A DNA stretch of 64,000 bases. Origin: Ahaetulla prasina (lineage: Eukaryota > Chordata > Lepidosauria > Squamata > Colubridae). Location: contig NC_080546.1 in the NCBI RefSeq assembly GCF_028640845.1, forward strand, positions 71,901,051 through 71,965,050, written 5' to 3'. The position numbers and the translations under genes were made by a program. Below, piece after piece: positions 31,475 through 42,489 of the stretch. Within the stretch, counting starts at the first letter, position 1. Every line of letters starts with the position of its first letter. The notes under the pieces are model-generated. The model ran no database searches and was not told the DNA's origin. It saw nothing but the letters and a program-made list of their open reading frames with translations.

Positions 31475-32410
31475 TATTTATTTATTTATTTTTATTTATT
31501 TAATTTTGTCATAACAATATACACAAGCATAACACAAAAGATTATATAATATATAAACATATATATGAGGAGAAACAAGGAAGTATAAGCATATATATAT
31601 ATATATATATATGGAAAGAAACAATAGGACAGGAACGGTAGGTACGTTTGTGCTCTTATGCACGCCACTTAGAGTCCTCTTAGGAATGGGGTGAGGTTAA
31701 CAGTGGATAGATTTTGAATAAAGCTTTTGGGGTTATGAGAAGAGACCACAGAGTCAGGTAATGCATTCCAAGCACAGATAATTCTGTTACAGAAATCGTG
31801 TTTTCTGCAATCCAAACTGGAGTGGTTGACATTAAGTTTAAATCTGTTGGTAGCTCTTGTATTATTGTAATTGAAACTGAAGTAGTCATTGGTAGGAAGG
31901 ACATTACAACGGATGATTCTATGAGCTAAACCCAGGTCCTGTCGAAGGCGACGGAGTTCCAAGTTTTCTAAACCCAGGATATCAAGTCTGGTGGAATAAG
32001 ATATTTTATTGGTTACGGAGGAGTGGAGAACTCTTCTCGTAAAATACCTTTGGACACGCTCAACTGTATTGATGTCAGAAATATGGTATGGATTCCAGAC
32101 AGGCGAGCAGTAATCAAGAATTGGCCTAGCAAATGTTTTATATGCTCTGGTCAGTAGTGTAGTGTTTTTGGAAAAGAAGCTACGTAGAATTAAGTTAACA
32201 ACTCTTAGAGCCTTTTTTGCTATGTAGGCAAAAAATGGGCTTTGGCACTTAGATCATTAGATATAAAAACTCCAAGGTCTTTGACAGGGTGGGGGTCATC
32301 TGTGAGGTAATGTCCATCAAGCATGTACTTAGTGATTGGGTTCTTTTTTCCAATATGTAAGACTGAGCATTTGCTGGTTGAGATTTGTAGTTGCCAAATT
32401 TTAGAATTTA
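31475..32410 (-). mobile_element. CR1/L2-like LINE (family W), 5'-truncated
   Basis: Minus strand. The 3' end is GTTATGACAAAATTAAATAAA with (AAAT)n at 31477-31502. The frame 31669-31962 gives ELRRLRQDLGLAHRI, NNTRATNRFKLNVN and ALPDSVVSSHNPKSF, the same protein end as 6363-6971. Further 5' (32000-32400) the coding continues in broken frames (AYKTFARPI and upstream). An (AT)n at 31591-31611 interrupts the UTR. Confidence 0.85.
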
Positions 32411-32560
32411 TATTTTAAACATATAATTTATATGTTTAAAACTTGCTTTTATTTTCTTGCTAGCCTTAATGGTTTTAAAAGTAGATTAAACAAACCCAAG
32501 AATAAATGAATTAGAAATCCATGGACAACTTTTTGTCTTAACCTCAAAGTAGTAAGAGTG

Positions 32561-32568
32561 ATGTAGGT
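32561..32568. repeat. Target-site duplication of MITE A, left
   Basis: ATGTAGGT, matching 32687-32694 and again 33076-33083. Confidence 0.9.
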
Positions 32569-32686
32569 CAGGAGTCTCCAACCTTGGCAACTTTAAGACT
32601 TGTGGACTTCAACTCCCAGAGTTCCTCAGCCAGCTTTGGGAGTTGAAGTCCACAAGTCTTAAAGTTGCCAAGGTTGGAGACCCCTG
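32569..32686. mobile_element. hAT-type foldback MITE A
   Basis: 118 bp, ends CAGGAGTCTCCAACC and GGTTGGAGACCCCTG, long foldback arms around CAGCCAGC, perfect 8-bp duplication ATGTAGGT. Same family as 1727-1792, 32943-33075, 33338-33457 and 59190-59256. Confidence 0.92.
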
Positions 32687-33075
32687 ATGTAGGTTGAACT
32701 TTTTTTAGTATCCATAACAAATATTTTAAAATAATGCACTGCACTCCCATCACCTTCTTATTCCATTTTAAAATCTAGAAAGAGTTTGCTGATATTGTTT
32801 AATATTTTTTTCAGCCTCAGGGAATATGCAAAATGGTATAGGAGGAGCCATGCTGTCACTATGTGAAGTCAACTTAAAATCTGAGGAAGCAGACAAAGTA
32901 AGCTGAGTTTTACATCTTTTAAACTTGATCCATGCTCTACTTCAGGGGTCTCCAACCTTGACAATTTTAAGACTTGTGGACTTCAACTCCTAGAATTCCT
33001 CAGCCAGCTTTGCTGGCTGAGGTATTCTGGGAGTTGAAGTCCACAAGTCTTAAAGTTGCCAAGGTTGAGACCCTG
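32687..33075. repeat. 389-bp tandem duplication, unit 1
   Basis: Unique DNA 32687-32942 plus MITE copy 32943-33075. The same unit recurs at 33076-33457 with the unique part almost unchanged (TGAACTTTTTTTAGTATCC to TTTTAAACTTGATCC). Confidence 0.92.
32943..33075. mobile_element. hAT-type foldback MITE, hybrid copy
   Basis: Left flank CTCTACTT, right flank ATGTAGGT: the two flanks do not match each other. The right flank equals that of MITE A and the left flank equals the target of MITE B (33338-33457), so this copy is a recombinant of the two. Confidence 0.85.
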
Positions 33076-33457
33076 ATGTAGGTTGAACTTTTTTTAGTAT
33101 CCATAACAAATATTTTAAAATAATGCACTGCACTCCCATCACCTTCTTATTCCATTTTAAAATCTAGAAAGAGTTTGCTGATATTGTTTAATATTTTTTT
33201 CAGCCTCAGGGAATATGCAAAATGGTATAGGAGGAGCCATGCTGTCACTATGTGAAGTCAACTTAAAATCTGAGGAAGCAGACAAAGTAAGCTGAGTTTT
33301 ACATCTTTTAAACTTGATCCATGCTCTATTAGTCTCAACCTGACAATTTTAAGATTAGGACTTCAACTCCTAGAATTCCTCAGCCAGCTTTGCTGGCTGA
33401 GGTATTCTGGGAGTTGAAGTCCACAAGTCTTAAAGTTGCCAAGGTTGGAGACCGTTG
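33076..33457. repeat. 389-bp tandem duplication, unit 2
   Basis: Second copy of the 32687-33075 unit, ending in MITE B. The MITE has several extra small deletions at its left arm. Confidence 0.92.
33338..33457. mobile_element. hAT-type foldback MITE B
   Basis: Same family. Left terminus degraded (TAGTCTCAACC), right flank ATCTACTT (33458-33465) matching, at 7 of 8, the CTCTACTT left of the hybrid copy at 32935-32942. Confidence 0.8.
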
Positions 33458-33520
33458 ATCTACTTGGCTTTCTCAGAAAACCGTTGAGGACTGAGAAGTG
33501 ATTGTTTCTTTGAAAGAGGG

Positions 33521-33707
33521 TGTTTGATCGGGCAATGGAGGAGGCATGAGACCAAGTTAGTGACAACAGCTCTTTTATTTAGTGTGAGATTTCAGCAAAA
33601 AAAACAGGCAGGATGCTCTCCTTATATGCACACCTGGATCAGTTGACAACCAATAGGATTTAAATGTTTTCCCACTGGAATTCCCTCCAATGGGAACATA
33701 CACAACA
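33521..33707 (-). repeat. G2 LTR 1 (3' LTR of copy A)
   Basis: 187 bp, minus strand starts TGTTGTGTATGTTCCC and ends GATCAAACA. TATA-like GCATATAAGG. Differs from LTR 2 by about seven substitutions and one indel. Confidence 0.92.
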
Positions 33708-33722
33708 CTCTTCCCCCCCAGA
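33708..33722 (-). promoter_or_regulatory. G2 polypurine tract
   Basis: Minus strand TCTGGGGGGGAAGAG beside the 3' LTR. The same tract lies at 38183-38197 for copy B. Confidence 0.75.
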
Positions 33723-34158
33723 ATGCATTTCGTCTTGGCCTTGCATATTTTAACATACGTAATTGCGTAGATAACTAGGGTGTTCCCTGTGTCTACTTGA
33801 CCTGCACAGTTCAGTTTTGGCAGGGGAAGCATGCTGGTCGGAGGTGCTTTCCACACCTCTCAGCTCTTCCATTGGGGCCCTATTTTGTGGTTTATTGGAG
33901 GCTATTTCTTCAAACCCTTGTGGATTATTTGCTGCTGTGTTGGTGGCGGACCGGAGCAGCGCTGGACACCGAAGACCTCAGGTAAGTCAACCAGTCCTCT
34001 CGGGTTTGAGTTAGCTATTGGAACAATTGGATTGTAGTTAGGGCTGGAGTTTTGGATTGTTCATTTATGGAGTTGATCGATATGCCTCCGTTTGATTTTC
34101 CCATTTTCTATATCAATTTTATATGATTTGGGACCGTTTTTTTCTACTATTTGACCCG

Positions 34159-34970
34159 CTACCATGTCGTGCCTTCCAAGTAATTTCTTGTGAAAATTGG
34201 GTTGCCTATTTCGAACTCCCTTGTTCCTTTGCCTCCCCCCTGGTAATTATCTGGGGAGTAATTTGGATTGAGGCGGTCCAGGGTACAACAAAGTTTGTGC
34301 CCCATGAGAAGTTTGGCCGGGCTTAGGCCCATGGCCGGGCAAGGCATGCCATGCTGGGCGGTTAAGAAAGTGTCAATTCATTCTTGCCAGTCCCCTGGCC
34401 CCAAACGTGCTAATGCTTCCTTTGTGGCTCGTACAAATCTTTCAGCCAAACCATTCGTTGATGGTTTGTAAGGCGCCGAGAGTGCGTGGCGGATCCTCAA
34501 ACTGGCCAGGTAGCTCTCGAATTGTAATGAAGTGAATTGGGGGCCATTGTTGGATACCAGGGTGTCTGGAAGGCCATGTGTTGAGAATAATTTCCGAAGA
34601 ACTCGGACCACTGCCTCAGTTGTTGTTGATTTCATTAGGAACAACCTCTAACCATTTTGAATATGCATCGACAATAATTAAGAAGTTTTGGCCATGAAAT
34701 GGGCCAGCAAAATCAAGGTGGATTCGGAACCATGGGTTTCAGGGCCATTCCCATTCCTTTACAGGGGCGGAGGGGGGGCGGTCTAGACTCTTGGCATGGC
34801 GAGCACTGTGCAATCCAGTTTTCTATGTCCTTATCTATTTGTGACCACCAAACTAACTTCTGGCAAGACCTTTCATGCAAACTATCCCCGGATGGCTCTC
34901 GTGCAACATCTCCAAAACCCTGGTTCTTAATGCTACAGGTACCACAACCCTGTCTCCCCACAACAAACAA
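34159..34970 (-). pseudogene. G2 copy A integrase, broken
   Basis: Three frames cover it: 34713-34970 (CQKLVWWSQIDKDIENWI, CSPCQES: zinc-binding part), 34378-34644 (VSNNGPQFTSLQFESYL and NGLAERFVRATKEAL: second catalytic position and Glu) and 34159-34347 (MGLSPAKLLMGHKLCCTLDRL). In the second block SDNGPQF reads SNNGPQF, so the second catalytic Asp is replaced by Asn. Dead on frame and catalytic grounds. Confidence 0.85.
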
Positions 34971-35501
34971 CCCCCTTGTGTGGCTAGCTCATTCTGCTTA
35001 TTATTGAAATCCTTGAATTCATCTGCCAATCTGCCCGTGGGCCACCCTATCAGTACCCAACCCATGACTGTTCTTATTTGAATGTCGAGGCGCGATGCTT
35101 TTGCTAGTGCTGTTGAAGTCAATGGACCCATCGCTACAGAGTCAATGAGCAGAGCCGGCGACCCCAGGGTTGGGTCATCAACCAGCCTTGGGAGTGGGCA
35201 TCTGCTTAGAGCATCGGCATGGGTTAAGTCCTTGCCAGGGCGGTGGACCAGTTTGTAGTCGTAGGCTGCCAAAAACAATGCCCATCTTGTAAGCCTAGGC
35301 GATGGGAGTGGGTCGGTCCATAGCCAACAGTCCTAATAGTGGGCGGTGGTTGGTAACGAGTTTGAATCTTCTCCCAAAAAGGTATTTGTGAAACTTCTTT
35401 ACCCTAGACCGCAGCCAGGGCTTCCTTGTCCAGCTGGCTATAGTTCCTTTCTGGGCTGGACAGGGTTCGGGAGAAGTAAGCAATGGGTGCCTCGGAGCCA
35501 T
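34853..35501 (-). pseudogene. G2 copy A RNase H end and linker
   Basis: 35295-35501 has KKFHKYLFGRRFKLVTNHRP, then 34853-35278 has YDYKLVHRPGKDLTHADALSR, LINEs of the RNase H / integrase linker, and LLHESHPGIVCMKGLARS from the integrase zinc-binding region. The RNase H TDHRP is TNHRP here. Confidence 0.8.
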
Positions 35502-35599
35502 TCAGCAGCCAATGGCTAAGGACAGCCCCCACTCCGAAAGGGGACGCGTCGCAGACTAGGACCAAAGGCAGAGTTTGATTATACTAGATTAGGAGACTG

Positions 35600-36622
35600 T
35601 CCTCCGTCAGGAGTCCCTTAACTTTAGAAAATGCATCTGCTTCCTCCTTGCCCCAGACCCAGGATGTTTTGTTAGCCAACAGTCTGCGAAGGGGTTCAGC
35701 CACTGTCGCTTTTTGTTTTAAGGAAACAGCGTAGAAATTCAGGAGGTCCAGGAAAGCTTGCAGTTCTGTCTTATCCCTGGGGGTGGGTGCCTCCTTTATT
35801 GCTTTAATTTTAGACTCCGTGGGGTGGATGCCTGCCTGGTTGATTCTGTAGCCAAGGAATTCAACTGATGACCCTATTTGGCATTTTTCTTGTTTTAATT
35901 GAAGTCCTGCGTTTCTATATGTTGAGAAGTCCGATGCTTCTATATTGAGAAGTCCGATGCTCTAAGCAGGACTTCTCGAAATCTAATCATTAGCTGGTGA
36001 TGGTTGTCAGCAGATACTAAGACATCATCGAAATAAGGCACTACCCCAGGGATTCCTTGTAACAGTCTTTCCATCAGGTTTTTGAAAAGTCCTGGTGCCA
36101 CACTAACCCCAAATTGTAAACGGGTTCATTTAAATGCCCTTCTGTGGGTCACTATTGTCTGTGCTTCTGCCATGGCATCGTCAATGGGCAATTGTTGGTA
36201 AGCCTGGGCTAGGTCAAGTTTTGCAAAAACTTTTCCTGAACCCAAAGAGTGCAACAAATGTTTCACTACTGGTACTGGATAGGCGCTCTTCTGTAGGCAT
36301 TTGTTTAGGGTTGCCTTATAGTCCGCACAGATGCGGACAGACCCATCGGATTTGATGGGAGTTACTATGGGAGTTTCCCATCGAGCATGGTCGATGGGAT
36401 GAAGATTCCCTGCTGGACTAATTTGTCCAGTTCCTTATCTATTTTGGGTTTAAGGGAGAAGGGGAGCCTCCTTGCTTTTAGTCTAATGGGAGCAATCCTG
36501 GGGTCTAGGTTGAAGGAAATAGGGGTCCCCACGTACTTGCCCAAAGTTCCGGTGAAAATGTCTTGGAATTCGCAAAATAGGTCGTCCTTCATGTATTGGC
36601 AGTCTGCTTGAATCTCTAGCAC
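35600..36622 (-). pseudogene. G2 copy A reverse transcriptase, broken
   Basis: RT segments lie in several frames. 36365-36622 gives GTPISFNLDPRIAPIRLKAR and [17 protein letters not shown] (RT entry). The rest is broken, but the plus-strand complement still shows the FDDV region near 36020-36045 (complement of ACATCATCGAAATAAGGC). An 18- to 20-bp duplication GAGAAGTCCGATGCTTCTAT lies at about 35923-35962. Confidence 0.75.
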
Positions 36623-36724
36623 TCTTTAGAGACCAATTCCTAGGGGACGGAACCAATCCCAGCCCATGGGGCTTGGGAGGTCGCCTCGCATGATGGTGAC
36701 TGGTAGCTTCTTTTTGTGTTGCCC

Positions 36725-37243
36725 TTAAACAACATTTACGGTGGCGATGCCATCCACGGGGACTCTGTTCCCTTGGAAGTCGCGTACTCGCAGGTATTGT
36801 GTTTGAGGTTGATTCCTCTTTATGTGCGGCAACAATTCTCGAACTGTAGACCAGGATACGATGGTGATAGGTGATCCAGTGTCGATCTCCATCTTGATCC
36901 GCTGTCCGTCCACGGTGACCATGGTGTACGGTTTTTCTTCTGGTTTTGTGCCGGCGCTGCCAATGGTGACTTGGTTTGAATTCACATTCTTTTTGTGATG
37001 GCCATTTTGTTCGTGCTTGCGCGGTAATGGCTGCTGGCTAGCTGGCCACCATTCTCCACGGTCTTTTTGGTGGGAAGGATGAATCAGCAGCATAGCCCAG
37101 CATACGTGGGCCAAATGGCCTTTCTTCCCGCAGTGGCAACATGTTGCATCATGGAAACGGCAGTTGTTCCTTTGATGGCTTCCCCCGTAGCTGGAACAGG
37201 TGAATCCGCTATTTCGGGGGTGGGGGGACGATCTGTTTGGCAA
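36725..37243 (-). pseudogene. G2 copy A zinc knuckle and protease
   Basis: 172 codons: CSSYGGSHQRNNC, then a canonical CCHCGKKGHLAHVC knuckle, then retropepsin IKMEIDTGSPITIVSW (catalytic DTG). The frame stops shortly after DGIATVNVV. Confidence 0.85.
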
Positions 37244-37317
37244 ACTGTCGCTGCCTTGGCTTCTTCCTCCTCCTCTTCGGTTGAGCTGGTACCTGGAGGC
37301 TCTGCTTGGGCGGACTC

Positions 37318-37902
37318 TTAGTGAACTGGGGCAGTCTGTGTGGCTGCCAGAGACTTGCCTGCCCCTGGTTGTTGCATGTTTGCAGTGGCTAGGTTGGACA
37401 GTTCATACCCCTTAGCTTCATCAATCGCGATTTGCAATGATATGTTGTGCTTCGCTAGGAGTAGTTGTCTTAGCTGCATATCCCTTATGCCACAAAGAAA
37501 CTGTTCTATCAGGGCTTCGTCTAGGGAGTCCTTATAGTCGGCCATGGTGGCTGCGCCTCGAAGCGCAGCAATGAAGTTGGTGATAGATTCTCTCTCTAGC
37601 TGGAACCATTGGCAGAATTTGTACTGCTGGGCGTATTTCGATGGGGCCGGCATTTGGTGAGCTCGAAGTGTGTCATTTAGGACGGTCCAATTGACTTGCT
37701 GGACTGGTCTAGGAGACATTAGGGCCGACGCCATTCTGAAAACCCTCGGACCGCAATTGTGAAGGAAAAGTGCCCTTTTCCAATTGTCTGGCAGTAGGTG
37801 GTTGTCATTTGCCTCAAGGAAATAATCGAATCTTGCCATGAACATGTCCCAGGATTCTTCTGCCTGATCGAAGGGTCTCAAATTGCTGGCAGATTTAGCC
37901 AT
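37318..37902 (-). pseudogene. G2 copy A gag
   Basis: 194 codons from ATG 37902: FDQAEESWDMFMARFDYFLE, then LPDNWKRALFLHNCGP, PSKYAQQYKFCQWFQLERES and LIEQFLCGIRDMQLRQLLLA, homologous to the G3 gag N-terminal half. It ends at a stop before the zinc knuckle frame. Confidence 0.85.
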
Positions 37903-37977
37903 CGCGGTAGCTACTTAGGAGGGCTGGTTCTCTTCGTCCCTGGTCCGTGCAGCTGGCCTGGGTGGTTCTGCACGGTG

Positions 37978-37995
37978 ATCCCACCTTCATCGCCA
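37978..37995 (-). promoter_or_regulatory. G2 primer-binding site
   Basis: Minus strand TGGCGATGAAGGTGGGAT, one base after the LTR. About 15 of 18 positions fit tRNA-Ser(GCU) as recalled. Confidence 0.6.
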
Positions 37996-37996
37996 A

Positions 37997-38182
37997 TGTT
38001 TGATCAGGCAATGGAGGAGGCAGGAGACCAAGTTAGTGACAACAGCTCTTTTATTTAGTGTGAGACTTCAGCAAAAACACAGGCAGGATGCTCTCCTTAT
38101 ATACACACCTGGATCAGTTAACAACCAATAGGATTTAAATGTTTTCCCGCTGGAATTCCCTCCAATGGGAACATACACAACA
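37997..38182 (-). repeat. G2 LTR 2, shared by copies A and B
   Basis: 186 bp. It serves as 5' LTR of copy A and lies where the 3' LTR of copy B should be. Confidence 0.92.
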
Positions 38183-38633
38183 CTCTTCCCCCCCAGAATA
38201 CATTTCGTCTTGGCCTTGCATATTTTAACATACGTAATTGCGTAGATAACTAGGGTGTTCCCTGTGTCTACTTGACCTGCACAGTTCAGTTTTGGCAGGG
38301 GAAGCATGCTGGTCGGAGGTGCTTTCCACACCTCTCAGCTCTTCCATTGGGGCCCTATTTTGTGGTTTATTGGCGGCTATTTCTTCAAACCCTTGTGGAT
38401 TATTTGCTGCTGTGTTGGTGGCGGACCGGAGCAGCGCTGGACACCGAAGACCTCAGGTAAGTCAACCAGTCCTCTCGGGTTTGAGTTAGCTATTGGAACA
38501 ATTGGATTGTAGTTAGGGCTGGAGTTTTGGATTGTTCATTTATGGAGTTGATCGATATGCCTCCGTTTGATTTTCCCGTTTCCTATATCAATTTTATATG
38601 ATTTGAGACCGGTTTTTTCTACTATTTGACCCG

Positions 38634-39606
38634 CTACCATGTCGTGCCTTCCAAGTAATTTCTTGTGAAAATTGGGTTGCCTATTTCGAACTCCCTTGTT
38701 CCTTTGCCTCCCCCCTGGTAATTATCTGGGGAGTAATTTGGATTGAGGCGGTCCAGGGTACAACAAAGTTTGTGCCCCATGAGAAGTTTGGCCGGGCTTA
38801 GGCCCATGGCCGGGCAAGGCATGCCATGCTGGGCGGTTAAGAAAGTGTCAATTCATTCTTGCCAGTCCCCTGGCCCCAAACGTGCTAATGCTTCCTTTGT
38901 GGCTCGTACAAATCTTTCAGCCAAACCATTCGTTGATGGTTTGTAAGGCGCCGAGAGTGCGTGGCGGATCCTCAAACTGGCCAGGTAGCTCTCGAATTGT
39001 AATGAAGTGAATTGGGGGCCATTGTTGGATACCAGGGTGTCTGGAAGGCCATGTGTTGAGAATAATTTCCGAAGAACTCGGACCACTGCCTCAGTTGTTG
39101 TTGATTTCATTAGGAACAACCTCTAACCATTTTGAATATGCATCGACAATAATTAAGAAGTTTTGGCCATGAAATGGGCCAGCAAAATCAAGGTGGATTC
39201 GGAACCATGGGTTTCAGGGCCATTCCCATTCCTTTACAGGGGCGGAGGGGGGGCGGTCTAGACTCTTGGCATGGCGAGCACTGTGCAATCCAGTTTTCTA
39301 TGTCCTTATCTATTTGTGGCCACCAAACTAACTTCTGGCAAGACCTTTCATGCAAACTATCCCCGGATGGCTCTCGTGCAACATCTCCAAAACCCTGGTT
39401 CTTAATGCTACAGGTACCACAACCCTGTCTCCCCACAACAAACAACCCCCTTGTGTGGCTAGCTCATTCTGCTTATTATTGAAATCCTTGAATTCATCTG
39501 CCAATCTGCCCGTGGGCCACCCTATCAGTACCCAACCCATGACTGTTCTTATTTGAATGTCGAGGCGCGATGCTTTTGCTAGTGCTGTTGAAGTCAATGG
39601 ACCCAT
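38634..39606 (-). pseudogene. G2 copy B integrase and linker, broken
   Basis: Same pieces as copy A at 34159-35278, including the SNNGPQF change of the second catalytic Asp, so the defect predates the duplication. Confidence 0.85.
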
Positions 39607-40069
39607 CGCTACAGAGTCAATGAGCAGAGCCGGCGACCCCAGGGTTGGGTCATCAACCAGCCTTGGGAGTGGGCATCTGCTTAGAGCATCGGCATGGGTT
39701 AAGTCCTTGCCAGGGCGGTGGACCAGTTTGTAGTCGAGGCTGCCAAAACAATGCCCATCCCTAGGCGATGGGAGTGGGTCGGTCCATAGCCAACAGTCCT
39801 AATAGTGGGCGGTGGTTGGTAACGAGTTTGAATCTTCTCCCAAAAAGGTATTTGTGAAACTTCTTTACCCTAGACCGCAGCCAGGGCTTCCTTGTCCAGC
39901 TGGCTATAGTTCCTTTCTGCGCTGGACAGGGTTCGGGAGAAGTAAGCAATGGGTGCCTCGGAGCCATTCAGCAGCCAATGGCTAAGGACAGCCCCACTCC
40001 GAAGGGGACGCACGTAGACTAGGACCAAAGGCAGAGTTTGATTATACTAGATTAGGAGACTGTCCGTCA

Positions 40070-41082
40070 GGAGTCCCTTAACTTTAGAAAATGCGTCTGC
40101 TTCCTCCTTGCCCCAGACCCAGGATGTTTTGTTAGCCAACAGTCTGTGAAGGGGTTCAGCCACTGTCGCTTTTTGTTTTAAGGAAACAGCGTAGAAATTC
40201 AGGAGGTCCAGGAAAGCTTGCAGTTCTGTCTTATCCCTGGGGGTGGGTGCCTCCTTTATTGCTTTAATTTTAGACTCCGTGGGGTGGATGCCTGCCTGGT
40301 TGATTCTGTAGCCAAGGAATTCAATTGATGACCCTATTTGGCATTTTTCTTGTTTTAATTGAAGTCCTGCGTTTCTATATGTTGAGAAGTCCGATGCTTC
40401 TATATTGAGAAGTCCGATGCTCTAAGCAGGACTTCTCGAAATCTAATCATTAGCTGGTGATGGTTGCCAGCAGAAACAAAGACATCATCAAAATAAGGCA
40501 CTACCCCAGGGATTCCTTGTAACAGTCTTTCCATCAGGTTTTGGAAAAGTCCTGGTGCCACACTAACCCCAAATTGTAAACAGGTGCGTTTAAATGCCCC
40601 TCCGTGGGTCACTATTGTCTGTGCTTCTGCCATGACATCGTCAACTGGCAATTGTTGGTAAGCCTGGGCTAGGTCAAGTTTTGCGAAAACTTTTCCTGAA
40701 CCCAAAGAGTGCAACAAATGTTGCACTACTGGCACTGGATAGGCGCTCTTCTGTAGGGCTTTGTTTAGGGTTGCCTTGTAGTCCGCGCAGATGCAGACAG
40801 ACCCATCAGATTTTATGGGAGTTACTATGGGGGTTTCCCATCGAGCATGGTTGATGGGACGAGGATTCCCTGCTGGACTAACTTGTCTAGTTCCTTATCT
40901 ATTTTGGGTTTAAGGGCAAAGGGGACCCTCCTCGCTTTTAGTCTAATGGGTGCTATCCCGGGGTCTAGGTTGAAGGAAATAGGGGTCCCCACGTACTTGC
41001 CCAAAGTTCCGGTGAAAATGTCTTGGAATTCGCAAAATAGGTCGTCCTTCATGTATTGGCAGTCTGCTTGAATCTCTAGCAC
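40070..41082 (-). pseudogene. G2 copy B reverse transcriptase, broken
   Basis: 40400-40735 holds [40 protein letters not shown] and PYFDDVFVSA (catalytic pair intact). 40825-41082 holds the RT entry. This copy keeps [10 protein letters not shown] in frame where copy A is broken, so the two copies have separate histories here. Confidence 0.85.
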
Positions 41083-41184
41083 TCTTTAGAGACCAATTCC
41101 TAGGGGACGGAACCAATCCCAGCCCATGGGGCTTGGGAGGTCGCCTCGCATGATGGTGACTGGTAGCTTCTTTTTGTGTTGCCC

Positions 41185-41757
41185 TTAAACAACATTTACG
41201 GTGGCGATGCCATCCACGGGGACTCTGTTCCCTTGGAAGTCGCGTACTCGCAGGTATTGTGTTTGAGGTTGATTCCTCTTTATGTGCGGCAACAATTCTC
41301 GAACTGTAGACCAGGATACGATGGTGATAGGTGATCCAGTGTCGATCTCCATCTTGATCCGCTGTCCGTCCACGGTGACCATGGTGTACGGTTTTTCTTC
41401 TGGTTTTGTGCCGGCGCTGCCAATGGTGACTTGGTTTGAATTCACATTCTTTTTGTGGTGGCCATTTTGTTCGTGCTTGCGCGGTAATGGCTGCTGGCTA
41501 GCTGGCCACCATTCTCCGCGGTCTTTTTGGTGGGAAGGATGAATCAGCAGCATAGCCCAGCATACGTGGGCCAAATGGCCTTTCTTCCCGCAGTGGCGAC
41601 ATGTTGCATCACGGAAACGGCAGTTGTTCCTTTGATGGCTTCCCCCGTAGCTGGAACAGGTGAATCCGCTATTTCGGGGGTGGGGGGACGATCTGTTCGG
41701 CAAACTGTCGCTGCCTTGGCTTCTTCCTCCTCCTCTTCGGTTGAGCTGGTACCTCAC
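41185..41757 (-). pseudogene. G2 copy B zinc knuckle and protease
   Basis: 190 codons, almost identical to 36725-37243, with CRHCGKKGHLAHVC and EIDTGSPITIVSW. Its first residues are LINE-derived, read through the junction. Confidence 0.85.
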
Positions 41758-42486
41758 ACGAAGCCACTGATGATCTCACCCAGCGGCTTCATATAGATGT
41801 TGAACAGAAGGCGAAGAATCGACCCTGCGGCACCCACAAGTGAGGCGCCGCGGGTCGACTCTCTGCCCCCGTCAACACCGTCTGCGACCGGTCGGAGAGA
41901 TAGGAGGAGAACCACCGATAAACGGTGCCTCCACTCCCAATCCCTCCAACCGGCGCAGCAGGATACCATGGTCGATGGTATCGAAAGCCGCTGAGAGGTC
42001 TAATAGGACCAGGGCAGAGGAACAACCCCTATCCCTGGCCCTCAGAGATCATCCACCAATGCGACCAAAGCCGTCTCAGTGCTGTAACCGGGCGGAAGCG
42101 GACTGGAGCAGGTCCAGATAGACAGTTTCCTCCAGGTGCAAGGGAAACTGATATGCCACCATACTCTCTACAACCTTCGCGCCGGCGAGGTTGGAGACCG
42201 ACGATAATTACCTAAAACAGCGGGTCAGGAAGGCTTCTTGAGGAGGGCCTCACCACCGCCTCTTTCAAGGCGGCGGAAGACTCCCTCCAACAAGAAGCAC
42301 TCGTAATCCCCTGGAGCCAGCCTCGTGTCACCTCCTGAGTGGCCAGCACCAGCCAGGAGGACGGGGCACGTGGTGGCATTCAATCTACCCAGCAACCTGT
42401 CCATGTCCTCGGAGTCACAGGGTCAAACTCATCCCAGACAACATCACCAAGACCGCCTCAGATGCCCCGTCCGAATCGCCACAATT
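41745..42486 (-). mobile_element. LINE family Z internal fragment, joined to G2
   Basis: Matches 46031-46767 of the longer LINE copy almost throughout, differing mainly by single-base indels in G/C runs. It covers part of RT (complement encodes [12 protein letters not shown] and related blocks) and the upstream linker. Both ends are internal to the LINE, so it did not arise by ordinary target-primed insertion. Confidence 0.85.
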
Positions 42487-42489
42487 TTG

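Larger units (their letters stand above)
33521..38182 (-). mobile_element. Ty3/gypsy retrotransposon G2, copy A
   Basis: LTRs at 33521-33707 and 37997-38182, about 4.66 kb including both, minus strand, gypsy domain order. The left LTR is preceded by GAGGG, but the right LTR is followed directly by the 3' end of a second G2 copy and not by host DNA, so no target duplication can be scored. All coding regions carry stops and frameshifts. A different family from G1 and G3, judging by its LTR sequence and more distant proteins. Confidence 0.92.
38183..41755 (-). mobile_element. Ty3/gypsy G2, copy B, truncated in gag/protease region
   Basis: Second internal region following the shared LTR, colinear with copy A at an offset of about 4475 bp. 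38190-39720 and 40985-41750 are almost identical to copy A; 39720-40980 differs more, with clustered small deletions (39735-40070) and several substitutions. It stops at the AGCTGGTACCT shared with a LINE, so the N-terminal gag and the 5' LTR are absent. Confidence 0.9.

Noticed and set aside
33516..33520. GAGGG as half of a target duplication for G2
   Set aside because: The other side is lost in the LINE junction, so it cannot be confirmed.
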